A stretch of DNA of 64,000 nucleotides from a bacterium (GTDB lineage Bacteria > Cyanobacteriota > Vampirovibrionia > Gastranaerophilales > Gastranaerophilaceae): contig JAFYQF010000023.1 in NCBI GenBank assembly GCA_017559905.1, positions 80,803 to 144,802 of the forward strand, read 5' to 3'. Made by a program: the position numbers and the translations under genes. Below, in pieces: positions 8,678 through 17,351 of this stretch. Each line of letters opens with the position of its first letter. The stretch's first letter is position 1. Below the pieces are notes generated by a model. That model saw nothing but the letters and a program-made list of their open reading frames with translations, searched no databases and was not told where the DNA came from.

Positions 8678-9174
8678 ATAAGATATGTTATTTGAAATAA
8701 AAAACAGAATAATAATATTTTTCAATATATACATTTCTTTCTCTTTTTTGCGATGAAAAGAGAAAGAAACGTATCAAAGAAAGAGAGACACGCTAACCAC
8801 ATAATCACTACTAAACTCAACCCAAGCGAATTAACTCACTTCGTTCAAACAAAATTCGCTTTGCTGTTGTTTCGTTAAGTAGTAATTAAAATAAAAAAAT
8901 ATATAAAAAGTGGCGATAGTGAAGTGAGCAATAATTGTTGGCGAAACAAATAACAAAGGCTGATTTTGTTTGAGCGTTCTCTTTTGCGATTCTTCACTTC
9001 GTTCAGAATGACACACAAGCGAGTTAATCAGCCTCTAGTTGAGCCGTACAAATTATTAGCGAACGTAATGTGCCACTGGTTTTGGATACTTTTGCCACCA
9101 AAAGTATCCCTGTCTGGAAGACCCGCCGGAGGCAATGATTTAAAAATAATTTTTAGTTAAATAACATATCTTAT
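8678..9174. mobile_element. MITE-like non-coding element with 16-bp terminal inverted repeats
   Basis: The 497-bp stretch begins with ATAAGATATGTTATTT (8678-8693) and ends with its exact reverse complement (9159-9174). Inside are a hairpin of T/C-rich and A/G-rich 14-base arms (8734-8769), a 26-base hairpin (9084-9109, arms GGATACTTTTG), further inverted pieces, and a CATTCTGAACGAAGTGAAG type repeat (about 8991-9018). No credible gene lies inside. Its right-hand 170 bp recur, inverted, at 63818-64000. It is best explained as a non-autonomous mobile or foldback element. It fills most of the gene-free stretch 8660-9296. Confidence 0.7.
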
Positions 9175-9219
9175 ATCAATGTGCAAACATCAACATTATA
9201 AAAACCTACATAGAAAAAT

Positions 9220-9239
9220 AACACCTCCAAGGAGGTATT
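9220..9239 (-). terminator. Intrinsic terminator
   Basis: The minus strand reads AATACCTCC TT GGAGGTGTT followed by ATTTTTC, a short GC hairpin with a T tail, placed downstream of the 104-residue gene at 9297-9611. Confidence 0.6.
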
Positions 9240-9296
9240 ATTTACTCTAATGCGATCCTGTCGCAAATGATAACATTTAACCTATTAATTTTTCCC

Positions 9297-9611
9297 TTAC
9301 GAAAAATCTATGTTATCTGTGGCTTGAAGCTGTTTTTTCTTTAAATTATGCATAACTGCATCTACTAATAACTCATAAGATTTCATGTTCTCAATATTTG
9401 GGAACTCTGCCTTGAGTTGTTCTCTGACCATTGCTTCCAGCCTTTGTTCGTCAGAATTTGATTTTAAAGTATCTACTCCTGAAACCATTTTAATATATTC
9501 AGAAGATGACTTTTTATTATTGTCACGAGCAAACATCAACCAACGTAATTTAGGCGCTAATTCTGTTTTCAAATTTTTAACAATTTTAAGATTTTTTAGT
9601 CGGTTTAACAT
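9297..9611 (-). CDS. Hypothetical 104-residue protein
   Basis: A basic, mostly helical protein starting at an ATG with AGAGG 8 bases upstream. The N-terminal third is rich in Lys and Leu (MLNRLKNLKIVKNLK). The middle is polar, and the C-terminus has an amphipathic helix with LKKKQLQ. There is no signal peptide, membrane segment or motif that I recognise. It is flanked by its own terminator and by the glyS terminator, so it is probably a single-gene transcript. Confidence 0.65.
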   Translation of the reverse strand: MLNRLKNLKIVKNLKTELAPKLRWLMFARDNNKKSSSEYIKMVSGVDTLKSNSDEQRLEAMVREQLKAEFPNIENMKSYELLVDAVMHNLKKKQLQATDNIDFS

Positions 9612-9677
9612 TATGCTACCTCTAACCTTTTTCTACACTTACCATTTTGGATTTCTTTTATTGTACTATAATAAAAG

Positions 9678-9710
9678 ATGGTGAAAAAATAAATTTACTT
9701 TTTTCACCAT
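9678..9710 (-). terminator. Intrinsic terminator of glyS
   Basis: Arms ATGGTGAAAAAA and TTTTTTCACCAT (9678-9689 and 9699-9710) flank a short loop, followed on the minus strand by CTTTTATT, 16 bases after the glyS stop. Confidence 0.8.
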
Positions 9711-9725
9711 TTTCGTTACATTTCT

Positions 9726-11786
9726 TTATAATTTACTAAAATCACAGATATAGTCATACTTTTCTTTAAGCAATGAAAGCAATGCTAAACGATTTTGTTT
9801 AACTTTTTCGTCTTTATCCATTACTAAAACATCGTTAAAGAATTTTTCAACTGATGGGTTGATTTCTTCTAATTGTTTTAAGAATTTTGCATAATCATCT
9901 TTTGCATCAACTGTTGCAATCTGTTTGTACAACATATTTTCAGCAGGATTGTTAAACAATTCTTTATTAACAGAAACTAGAACTGTTTCTTTTAGCAATC
10001 TAGCTACACGATTTGCACTTTCAAGCATTGCCGGAGAATTCAATGTAGATACAACTTTTACTCTTTCAACATAATCTGCCAGGTTCTCCAATGGATTTTT
10101 GTTTGAAGCACAAGCTTCTAGAACATTTTTAGCATATTTATCTGATAAGAATATAATCAATCTTTGAACAATAAATTCAGTGATTTCTTCTTTTACTTTT
10201 CCAGTAACTCTGCCAGTGAAAGAACCTGCAACATTTTTAATCTTGTCAACTACAGTCTGACCTTCCATAGCAATTGGCAAGTTAATCAATGTTTCATTAA
10301 TCAAAGCATCAAGATTAATTTTTAAATCATTCGCCATAATTGTTCTAATAATACCTAAAGCTGCACGACGTACACCCAATGGATCAGAAGAACCAGTTGG
10401 TTTTTTGCCTTCTGCAAACACCGCAGCTATAGTATCAATCTTATCAGCAATACCTACAATTTGACCTTCCAAACCTTTAGCAGTTTCACTTTCAGCATTT
10501 AGAGGGAAATAGTGTTCTTTAATACCTTCACAAACAGGAGCTAATTCACCTGAAACCCTAGCATAATCAGCACCAATATAACCTTGTAATTCAGTGAATT
10601 CAAACACCAAATTAGTAGTCAAATCAGCTTTAGCTAAAAGTGCAGTTCTTTCAACCAATCTTGAATCAGCTATATTCAACTGTTTGCAAATATTTCTTGA
10701 TAACTTAACAAGTCTTTGAGCCTTATCATACATAGAACCCATTCCTTTTTGGAATGTGATACCTTTCAAGTCCTCAACATAACCTTCAAGTGGTTTTTTA
10801 GTATCTTCGTTAAAGAAAAATACAGCGTCATCAAGACGTGCTTTGATAACTCTTACGTTACCAGCTTTGATATTTTCAAATTCATCTCCAAGATAATTTG
10901 TCATTGTGATAAATTTGTTAATAAGCTTGCCATCTTTGTACAACGCAAAATATCTCTGATGTACAGCCATTACGGTAACAACTAATTCTTCAGGAAGTTT
11001 TAAATACTCTTCTGAAAAATCGCAAGTTGCCGGCACTGGATACTCTGTGATAAAAGTAACTTCATCCAACAAATCATCTGTATAATATGGTTCAGCTCCG
11101 AATTTTTGAGCTTCAGCTTTTGCTCTGTCGATAATGCGTTGACGACGTTCGTTTTGATCAACAATTACGCAACAATTACGCATCAACTCAACGTAATCAT
11201 CAGGATGACCAATTACAACTGATTGTTGCGCAAATCGGTGACCTCTAGAAACATTAGAACTTTCTTTGTCAATAATTTTTATTTTCACTTCTTCTCTATC
11301 AAGAATAGATACTATCCATCTAATAGGTCTTGAGAATTTTTCTTCATTATCAGCCCAACGCATGAAGTGAGAGCCTTGCAATTTCAAAACTAGAGAAGGT
11401 ACGTTAGCTTGAAGTAATTCAACTATTGATTTACCTTTAATTAAAATCTTTGCATGGATATAATCATCTTCTACATACAAGTCATCCGGCGCAACGCCAT
11501 TTTTATTAGCGAAACCTAAACCAGCTTTAGATAAATTACCTTCTTCATCGTAAGCAACTTTTTTTATAGGCCCTCTTACGATTTTAACTTCGTCAGGGCT
11601 ATTTGCCTCCAAGCCATCTATAATAACAGCAAGTCTTCTTGGTGTTGCATAAACTTTGACATCAGAAAATCCAACTTTATTATCATTTAAAAAATCCTGA
11701 AATAGTTTTTTCAATTGATTAATTGCTGAAGGTATAAATCTATAAGGTAATTCTTCTGTTCCGATTTCTAATAAATATTTACTCAT
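9726..11786 (-). CDS. glyS: Glycyl-tRNA synthetase beta subunit
   Basis: The 686-residue beta chain of the bacterial alpha2-beta2 GlyRS needed to charge tRNA-Gly. The N-terminus LLEIGTEELPYRFI, the block FITEYPVPATCDFSEEYL-LPEELV, and SSDPLGVRRAALGI toward the C-terminus are diagnostic. The length matches the family. The alpha subunit gene glyQ, often adjacent, is not in this window, so the two subunits are encoded apart. It has its own promoter and terminator and appears monocistronic. Confidence 0.96.
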   Translation of the reverse strand: MSKYLLEIGTEELPYRFIPSAINQLKKLFQDFLNDNKVGFSDVKVYATPRRLAVIIDGLEANSPDEVKIVRGPIKKVAYDEEGNLSKAGLGFANKNGVAPDDLYVEDDYIHAKILIKGKSIVELLQANVPSLVLKLQGSHFMRWADNEEKFSRPIRWIVSILDREEVKIKIIDKESSNVSRGHRFAQQSVVIGHPDDYVELMRNCCVIVDQNERRQRIIDRAKAEAQKFGAEPYYTDDLLDEVTFITEYPVPATCDFSEEYLKLPEELVVTVMAVHQRYFALYKDGKLINKFITMTNYLGDEFENIKAGNVRVIKARLDDAVFFFNEDTKKPLEGYVEDLKGITFQKGMGSMYDKAQRLVKLSRNICKQLNIADSRLVERTALLAKADLTTNLVFEFTELQGYIGADYARVSGELAPVCEGIKEHYFPLNAESETAKGLEGQIVGIADKIDTIAAVFAEGKKPTGSSDPLGVRRAALGIIRTIMANDLKINLDALINETLINLPIAMEGQTVVDKIKNVAGSFTGRVTGKVKEEITEFIVQRLIIFLSDKYAKNVLEACASNKNPLENLADYVERVKVVSTLNSPAMLESANRVARLLKETVLVSVNKELFNNPAENMLYKQIATVDAKDDYAKFLKQLEEINPSVEKFFNDVLVMDKDEKVKQNRLALLSLLKEKYDYICDFSKL

Positions 11787-11818
11787 ATCCTGCCTTTAAA
11801 ATGTTTACTCCAGAAAAT

Positions 11819-11846
11819 ATTGTACACGCTCAAAGATAAAAGTAAA
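11819..11846 (-). promoter_or_regulatory. Sigma-70-type promoter of glyS
   Basis: The minus strand shows TTTACT (11841-11846), a 16-base spacer and TACAAT (11819-11824), about 30 bases upstream of the glyS start. Confidence 0.5.
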
Positions 11847-11859
11847 TACATGTTAAAAA

Positions 11860-11889
11860 CAAATGGGTGATTATTAAACCACCCATTTG
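11860..11889 (-). terminator. Intrinsic terminator of the 746-residue prepilin-type gene
   Basis: Perfect 10-base arms CAAATGGGTG and CACCCATTTG with a 10-base loop lie 3 bases after the stop. The minus strand continues with GTTTTTAACA. Confidence 0.8.
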
Positions 11890-11892
11890 TTG

Positions 11893-14133
11893 CTATTCTT
11901 GTTCACATCCCATAACATTTATCGTTACATATGAAGTTTTATCAGCAGAAACATTAACTTTTGTTGGGGCAACATCAATTACTCCACCAACGCAACCCGA
12001 AAGATGTGTTACCTGAATATCGTACTTATCTGGTTTTACAGTCCAAGTTAAACTAGTTCCTTGTCCACCAGTCAATGTTCCAGTTTTAAAATCATCCGTT
12101 CCATTTGCATTAACTTCGAATGACGCTACTCCATCGTAACCATCCATGTAATTTATTTTAGCAGAAATAGAACCTATTTCTTCTTCATAAGGTAATGTAA
12201 TAATAATATGTTTCTTTTCACCAGCCTTTAATACAAAAGTTGGTTCACTAATTTCAACATTTTTCACACGTTCAACTCCACCTGATAAAAGTTTTATACT
12301 ACCGCCATTAGGAGATGTTATTGTGTAGGTTCCAGGCTTAACTGCTTTTATTACTTCAGTTTTTGGAGCATTAATATTTCCTTTTTCAGAAGATGGACCA
12401 GATATCTGCCAATTACAAATCTGCACCGTATTAGGCGCTGGGGTTGCACAAGTAATTTTTATTTCAGATTTATCATCACTTTCTTTAGAGAAACAGATGG
12501 TATTAGACTTTAATTCCTTATCATCAACACTTTGGGCATAGAAACACCCCCCACTCACGTGTCCATTAGAAATTGTCAATTTCAGTGGAGTATCACCTAC
12601 TGCAGAAGATGGTGTAATTCCCCAACCTCCATCAAAATCCGATACTAGCACCCATCGCATATCATCATCACTTGTATCAACATAAATACCAGTAACATCA
12701 ACATCTTGCCATGTTTTCACCAATAATGTTCCTGATACATTCTTAACTTCTGGCGTAGTGTTAGAAGTATTTGTACCTGGATATCTAGCAATTAAATCTT
12801 CAAGTTTAATTTTAATTGATTTATTATTAGTATCGGGGGCACACCCATAAGTTACTGTCACATCTGATATTTCATCAGGGTTTACTGTAACAACCGAAGG
12901 TGAAAATGTAACATTAGTAATAGGCTCATAACAATCCTTTGTGCCTATGCCACTTGGACATCCTGCAGATATAGTCGGATCAAAATTCATATAACCCAAA
13001 GAATAAGAACCTTGTAGCACTTCATTAATATCAACACTTCCGCCAATATTAGATGTAAATTCCTTCGAATAAGATCCACCTGGACCATTAGCAAATATTG
13101 TCGTTTGAATAATATCAAAAGGTGTACCTGGCGGACAATAAGTATAATCAGCCTCTGAAGTCACACGTATAGTACCATAACCTTCTGGAGGTTCTGAATG
13201 CTGAACGTCAGCAACTTTACCTCCTGGAATTTCCAAATTCGGTTCACAAATCAAATCGTCAACTATAACATCACTATTTTTTATTGTTACGTGTTTTGTA
13301 AACCAACTACATTTGTATCCTGGAGCAGGAATTGCATTCAAGACATACTGACCATTTACTTTATTAGGTCCTTCTCCAATAACAGCTTTCAAACCTACGG
13401 CAGGTTTGTTCTTCACCTCAATTTTGTATGTTTTTAAAGTTTCTCTTGGATCAGGAGCTTTTAAATTACTAAAGTCAGCACCTCTTGCAAGCTCTGGCGG
13501 AAGTTCAGAAGCAGATGTTACAATAGTATTTTCATAACCTTCAGAAGTAAACCCAGGTTGAATATAATATTCAAACCTATCTTCACCAACAACGTTTGGT
13601 TCTTCTGGACCATTTGCGTCAATCATCAACACCTGCGCACCGTTTTGAAAATCAGAAATTGGCAAATACCATTCAATACCTTCTGCAGTAGTTGCAGTAA
13701 GAGCTCCAGCCGTACAATTAGCTTCTGTACCAGGTTTTAAAACCAAACGACTTACAAACAATGTACAGAATTTGGTATCACCTTGGTGAGTTACGCCATC
13801 AACAGTAACAGCAGAAGTATTTGTAAAACCTTCCGATTTCGAAGATCGTGGATACAAATAGTTATCAGAAGATAATTCATTAGTAATTCTTTGGATTATC
13901 GCTGTTGCTTTTTTGTGCATCGCATCTATATCATCAGGTTGAGCACCTCTCAACACCGTAACTAAAATTAAAGCCAAAATACCCAAAACTAACAAGGTTA
14001 CCAGTACTTCAGCCATTGTAAATGCTAAACATTTCCTCAAACAAAAAGTATTACTCTTCTTTTTTTGCCTAAGAAAAAACAAACCAAAATTAATTACAAC
14101 ATACTCATCGTCAAATCCAACATTCATACTCAT
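11893..14133 (-). CDS. Large prepilin-type surface protein, 746 residues
   Basis: After a basic leader of about 39 residues comes AFTMAEVLVTLLVLGILALILVTVL, a type IV prepilin signature with the Glu five residues past the likely cleavage point, so the protein should be processed by prepilin peptidase and anchored by this helix. The mature part, far larger than a normal pilin, has a conserved first domain (FCTLFVSRL, EGIEWYLPI, GEDRFEYYIQPG) and then Cys-containing beta-rich repeats to the C-terminus. It shares both ends with the giant at 22869-27392 but lacks that protein's long middle. A possible role is adhesion or a pilus-like surface structure. The ATG at 14127 is an alternative start. 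Confidence 0.8.
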   Translation of the reverse strand: MSMNVGFDDEYVVINFGLFFLRQKKKSNTFCLRKCLAFTMAEVLVTLLVLGILALILVTVLRGAQPDDIDAMHKKATAIIQRITNELSSDNYLYPRSSKSEGFTNTSAVTVDGVTHQGDTKFCTLFVSRLVLKPGTEANCTAGALTATTAEGIEWYLPISDFQNGAQVLMIDANGPEEPNVVGEDRFEYYIQPGFTSEGYENTIVTSASELPPELARGADFSNLKAPDPRETLKTYKIEVKNKPAVGLKAVIGEGPNKVNGQYVLNAIPAPGYKCSWFTKHVTIKNSDVIVDDLICEPNLEIPGGKVADVQHSEPPEGYGTIRVTSEADYTYCPPGTPFDIIQTTIFANGPGGSYSKEFTSNIGGSVDINEVLQGSYSLGYMNFDPTISAGCPSGIGTKDCYEPITNVTFSPSVVTVNPDEISDVTVTYGCAPDTNNKSIKIKLEDLIARYPGTNTSNTTPEVKNVSGTLLVKTWQDVDVTGIYVDTSDDDMRWVLVSDFDGGWGITPSSAVGDTPLKLTISNGHVSGGCFYAQSVDDKELKSNTICFSKESDDKSEIKITCATPAPNTVQICNWQISGPSSEKGNINAPKTEVIKAVKPGTYTITSPNGGSIKLLSGGVERVKNVEISEPTFVLKAGEKKHIIITLPYEEEIGSISAKINYMDGYDGVASFEVNANGTDDFKTGTLTGGQGTSLTWTVKPDKYDIQVTHLSGCVGGVIDVAPTKVNVSADKTSYVTINVMGCEQE

Positions 14134-14204
14134 TAATCCCTATTGTTCAAAATCACCTATAATATACTTATTATAACGTATTTTAAACAATGGTGCAAGA
14201 GTAT

Positions 14205-15083
14205 CTATTTAAATAACTTATCTTTCAAAGCTAATGCAGTCTTTGTCGTTGCTAAACCTGCTTGAGAGCTTTCTTTAAGCATAGGAGACATTAATTGTCC
14301 AGTTTGAGCTAAAGCATCCACAACCTCATCTATCGGAATCTTTGTTTCAATTCCAGCCAAAGCTAATTCAGACGCCGTAACTGCGTGGATTGCCAGAAAC
14401 GGATTTCGTTTAACACAAGGAATTTCCACCAAACCACAAACGGGATCACAAGTTAATCCTAATAAGTTTTTCAATGCTAAAGCTACAGCGTTTAGAATTT
14501 GATTAATATCTCCGCCTCTCATTTGAGTTAAAGCACCAGCACTCATCGCTGAAGCCACACCACATTCTGCCTGACAACCAGCAACTGCACCCGCCAAAGC
14601 AACCTTATTTGATATAATTCTTCCAATTGTACCAACTGTAATTAGCGCATTAAGCTGTTCTTCTTCTGATATATTCAAGTTTTCAGCAACACCAACAAGA
14701 ACTGAAGGAACTATAGCGCACGAACCTGCAGTAGGACAAGCTACGATTTTTCCCATCCTTAAATTTTCTTCAACTGTCGCTAGAGCATAAGTTGTTATTT
14801 TTTCAAAAGTTCTTCCAAATATAGAATCTTCCACCAAGAAACGTTTCTGTAATCTATCGCAGTCATCACCACACATCCCACTAATTGACATTTCTTTAGA
14901 AGTTAGCCCTGTTTTTATTGCTTCTTTCATTGCTACTAAAGATTTTTTGACAATAGTACGAATTTCATCAACAGAAGTTTCTGCAAGTTCTGCTTCATAA
15001 TCTTGTGTAACTTGCCAAATTTTAAGATTATTTTTTTCACAAACGTCTTTTAATTCTTTAAATGTATTCAAACTTTTTACCAT
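14205..15083 (-). CDS. sdaAA: L-serine dehydratase, iron-sulfur-dependent, alpha subunit
   Basis: The catalytic subunit that deaminates L-serine to pyruvate and ammonia with an oxygen-sensitive [4Fe-4S] cluster. Family marks are SISGMCGDD, the block CPTAGSCAIVPSVL, VALAGAVAGCQAECGVASAMSAGAL and LTCDPVCGLVEIPCVKRN, whose Cys residues hold the cluster. At 292 residues it is a complete alpha chain. It starts 1 base after the beta-subunit stop, so the two genes are translationally linked. The pair points to serine use as carbon and energy source in an anaerobe. Confidence 0.95.
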   Translation of the reverse strand: MVKSLNTFKELKDVCEKNNLKIWQVTQDYEAELAETSVDEIRTIVKKSLVAMKEAIKTGLTSKEMSISGMCGDDCDRLQKRFLVEDSIFGRTFEKITTYALATVEENLRMGKIVACPTAGSCAIVPSVLVGVAENLNISEEEQLNALITVGTIGRIISNKVALAGAVAGCQAECGVASAMSAGALTQMRGGDINQILNAVALALKNLLGLTCDPVCGLVEIPCVKRNPFLAIHAVTASELALAGIETKIPIDEVVDALAQTGQLMSPMLKESSQAGLATTKTALALKDKLFK

Positions 15084-15084
15084 A

Positions 15085-15744
15085 TTAACTTTCCAATTTT
15101 TTAATATAACTAATCATATAAACATCATCAATTAAGCTCAAAAAATCAATAACTTTTTGATTAATTTCACCATCTACAGTAATACACATTGAAGCATCTT
15201 GACCTTTTGCAGAGCGGTCGCAGTGAAAAGATGCGATGTTAACATGAATAGAATTAGTAACTCTTGAAATCATATTAGGGACATCCTTATATACAAGCAA
15301 CAAAGTGTTATACTTACCTGTTAAATTTACAGAAAAGTCGTTAATTTTAGTTATCTCAATCTCACCTGCACCAACAGAATTGCCAGAGATTTTTAAATTC
15401 CTTTCACCCTCAAAAATAAAATCAACGGCATTAGGATGACGGTTAAAATCTTCAAAATATTGAAATTCATACTCAATACTTTTAGCAATGTCAGATTCAA
15501 AAATATTTCTTATTCTAACATCATCTACACCCAAGCCCAAAACACCTGCAAGCAAGCCTTTATCAGTACCGTGACCTTTACCTGTTTGCGCATAAGAATT
15601 ATATAGCTTGAATGTAACTTTTTTAGGGACAGCGTTATATATATTCTTTGCCAACAGTCCTAATCTTACAGCACCCGCAGTATGTGAACTTGATGGACCT
15701 ACCATTATCGGTGAAATTATATCTATAATTGACGATTGTTTCAT
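15085..15744 (-). CDS. sdaAB: L-serine dehydratase, iron-sulfur-dependent, beta subunit
   Basis: The N-terminal SIIDIISPIMVGPSSSHTAGAVRLG is the signature of the beta domain. Residues from about 145 onward (LLLVYKDVPNMISRVTN and following) look like the C-terminal ACT domain that can sense serine. The length of 219 residues is normal. It is first in the two-gene operon with sdaAA. A TATAAT on the minus strand (15766-15771) is a likely -10 box, with a GAGGA ribosome site before the ATG. Confidence 0.95.
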   Translation of the reverse strand: MKQSSIIDIISPIMVGPSSSHTAGAVRLGLLAKNIYNAVPKKVTFKLYNSYAQTGKGHGTDKGLLAGVLGLGVDDVRIRNIFESDIAKSIEYEFQYFEDFNRHPNAVDFIFEGERNLKISGNSVGAGEIEITKINDFSVNLTGKYNTLLLVYKDVPNMISRVTNSIHVNIASFHCDRSAKGQDASMCITVDGEINQKVIDFLSLIDDVYMISYIKKLES

Positions 15745-15915
15745 AAAATGTCCTCTTTTTTATAAATTATACACAAAATAAAATTTGACATTAATATATG
15801 TAAATATTTATTTAAAAAAAAGCAAAAAAAATATCGTTTATGTTTTTATATATATGTAAGTGTTAGTATGTGTGTTTCTAATTAAATTAAAAAAGTGTGA
15901 AAAGGAGTAGTGAAT

Positions 15916-16056
15916 ATGTTTAGCCCAGAATTCATGAGATTTTTAATCAATTATCAAAAATCTGAATTTACCCCTGAAAAAACAAGAAAAGAAATTCCTT
16001 TAAAAACTCCTCGCAGAGGAAAATTAGCGTGGGTTAACGTTTTGGTTAGTAGATAA
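15916..16056 (+). CDS. Small protein, 46 residues
   Basis: An open frame of 46 codons starts at an ATG with a strong AAAGGAG site (15901-15907) 8 bases upstream and ends in TAA at 16056. The peptide begins MFSPEFMRFLINYQKSEF and ends RRGKLAWVNVLVSR. It is basic, with a Lys/Arg-rich middle and a short hydrophobic C-terminal strand. There is no signal peptide. The strong ribosome site in an otherwise gene-free region argues for real translation. A TTGACA at 15785-15790 lies upstream but lacks a clear -10 partner. Function unknown. Confidence 0.55.
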   Translation: MFSPEFMRFLINYQKSEFTPEKTRKEIPLKTPRRGKLAWVNVLVSR

Positions 16057-16170
16057 GTTTTGCACACACGTAAAATTTACGGTTGCACTTCTACAGTCTG
16101 TATCTTTTTAAAACTAAAAACTATTTAATATAGTTTTTAGGCACAGACACGCCTAAAACAGAATTTTCTC

Positions 16171-16199
16171 AAAAAAAAAGAGCCCTTTGACAGGCTCTT
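16171..16199 (-). terminator. Orphan intrinsic terminator
   Basis: The minus strand shows AAGAGCC, an 8-base loop, GGGCTCTT and a run of about nine T. There is no matching T run on the plus strand, so it serves a minus-strand transcript. Confidence 0.8.
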
Positions 16200-16310
16200 G
16201 GAATAAACTTTTGATTCATTCCTCAAATAGTGTGAAGTGTAGTGTGTGCTTAAAATAAAATCTGTCCGATTTCTCTATTTTAAGCTTTCCTCGTGTTCAT
16301 ATATATAAAA
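16171..16310 (-). ncRNA. Candidate small RNA on the minus strand
   Basis: A perfect intrinsic terminator (16171-16199) on the minus strand has no gene feeding it: the nearest minus-strand region upstream is the surE promoter. Going upstream on that strand there is a second hairpin (GGAATGAA paired with TTTATTCC, about 16199-16221) and a TATACT (16318-16323) that could be a -10 box. The open frames inside are tiny and lack ribosome sites. This arrangement fits a roughly 140-base non-coding RNA. I recognise no known family. The 5' end is a guess. Confidence 0.35.
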
Positions 16311-16393
16311 AATTTTTAGTATATAAAATTGCTATATTCTTTGCATTTTTAGTATATTTGTTACATTACTTAACAATAACGAATATTAAAAAG

Positions 16394-16422
16394 TTGTCTA
16401 ACGGTAGAATTTAAAATATATT
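16394..16422 (+). promoter_or_regulatory. Sigma-70-type promoter of surE
   Basis: TTGTCT (16394-16399), a 17-base spacer and TATATT (16417-16422), about 34 bases before the surE start. Confidence 0.5.
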
Positions 16423-16455
16423 TGAATAAAGTAGAATATTTAAGAGGGAAATTTA

Positions 16456-17247
16456 ATGAAAATATTAATATCAAACGACGACGGAATCGCAGCAAGCGGG
16501 ATTAGAGTATTAACAGAAGAACTTGCGAAGGAACATGAGGTTTATGTTATTGCACCAGACAGAGAAAGAAGTGCTGCAGGACATTCTTTAACACTACACA
16601 CCCCATTAAGAGTCGAAGAACTAGAGTCAATAAGCGGTGCTAAAAAGACTTGGGTAACAACAGGAACACCTGGGGATTGTGTAAAAATGGGAATAGCAGC
16701 GATTCTTTCACCAGAAGAACAGCCAGACATAGTTATATCAGGAATAAATCACGGACCAAATTTAGGTACTGACATTTTATATTCAGGAACCGTAAGTTGT
16801 GCAATGGAAGGGATAATGATGGGCAAACCTAGTATTGCAGTATCGTTAGCAAGTTTGCAATGTGACATCGAGGATTTCAAATTCCCTGCACAATTTATCA
16901 GAGGAATGTTAAGACGCCTAAAAGATTTTAACTTCCCTAAAAACACACTATTAAACGTAAATATCCCAGCACTAGATGCAGAAGACATTGCAGGAGTAGC
17001 AATAACAGAGCTTGGCGGTAGAATGTTCACAGACAACTACGAAAAACGAGTTGACCCTAGAGGAAAAATTTATTACTGGATGGCTGGCGAATTAACAAAC
17101 GAGCCTGATGATTCCAATTCTGATATCGCAGCGGTCAGAAAAAACTTAATTTCTATCACACCAATAACTTACGAAATGACAAAAGAAGAAGTTATGACTG
17201 ATTTAGACAATGTTCTTTGCGTACACGACGTCTGCGATTGGATTTAA
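16456..17247 (+). CDS. surE: 5'/3'-nucleotidase SurE
   Basis: A survival-protein E nucleotidase that removes phosphate from nucleoside monophosphates, in the cytoplasm, with a divalent metal. The metal site NDDGI (residues 7-11), the APDRERSAAGHSLTLH block, TGTPGDCV and SGINHGPNLGTDILYSGTVSCAMEG are all present. 263 residues is the usual size. The start has an AGAGGGAAA ribosome site. It is a single gene with its own promoter and a long hairpin after the stop. Confidence 0.96.
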   Translation: MKILISNDDGIAASGIRVLTEELAKEHEVYVIAPDRERSAAGHSLTLHTPLRVEELESISGAKKTWVTTGTPGDCVKMGIAAILSPEEQPDIVISGINHGPNLGTDILYSGTVSCAMEGIMMGKPSIAVSLASLQCDIEDFKFPAQFIRGMLRRLKDFNFPKNTLLNVNIPALDAEDIAGVAITELGGRMFTDNYEKRVDPRGKIYYWMAGELTNEPDDSNSDIAAVRKNLISITPITYEMTKEEVMTDLDNVLCVHDVCDWI

Positions 17248-17260
17248 AAACAACAACATA

Positions 17261-17345
17261 AAGGTAGGTTTTGAAATTGAACCATAAAAACTAGACAAAG
17301 GAAAAGTCTGGTTTAAGGTTTCAATTAAATTTACAACCTACCTTT
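17261..17345 (+). terminator. Extended hairpin terminator after surE
   Basis: Outer arms AAAGGTAGGTT (17261-17271) and AACCTACCTTT (about 17333-17343) enclose further pairing (TTGAAA with TTTCAA, TTGAACCA with TGGTTTAA, AGAC with GTCT). The plus strand ends in a T run, and the minus strand also has T-rich sequence, so it may end both convergent transcripts. The stem is much longer than usual. Confidence 0.65.
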
Positions 17346-17351
17346 TTATAA

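Larger units (their letters stand above)
16057..16455. other. Intergenic stretch with hairpins, a candidate small RNA and the surE promoter
   Basis: About 400 bases without a credible gene. It holds an AT-rich hairpin at 16114-16140 (arms CTAAAAACTAT), a strong minus-strand terminator at 16171-16199, a candidate minus-strand small RNA and the surE promoter. I see no further coding sequence in it. Confidence 0.6.

Noticed and set aside
8660..8734. Longer N-terminus for the TM1266-like protein starting at 8734
   Set aside because: The extension lies in the terminal repeat of the mobile element and has no ribosome site, whereas the ATG at 8659 has one and matches the family start.
8831..9160. 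Small open frames containing SERSEE-like or LLPPKVS peptides
   Set aside because: They are translations of the dispersed repeat and of the hairpin of the MITE-like element, a well-known source of false gene calls.
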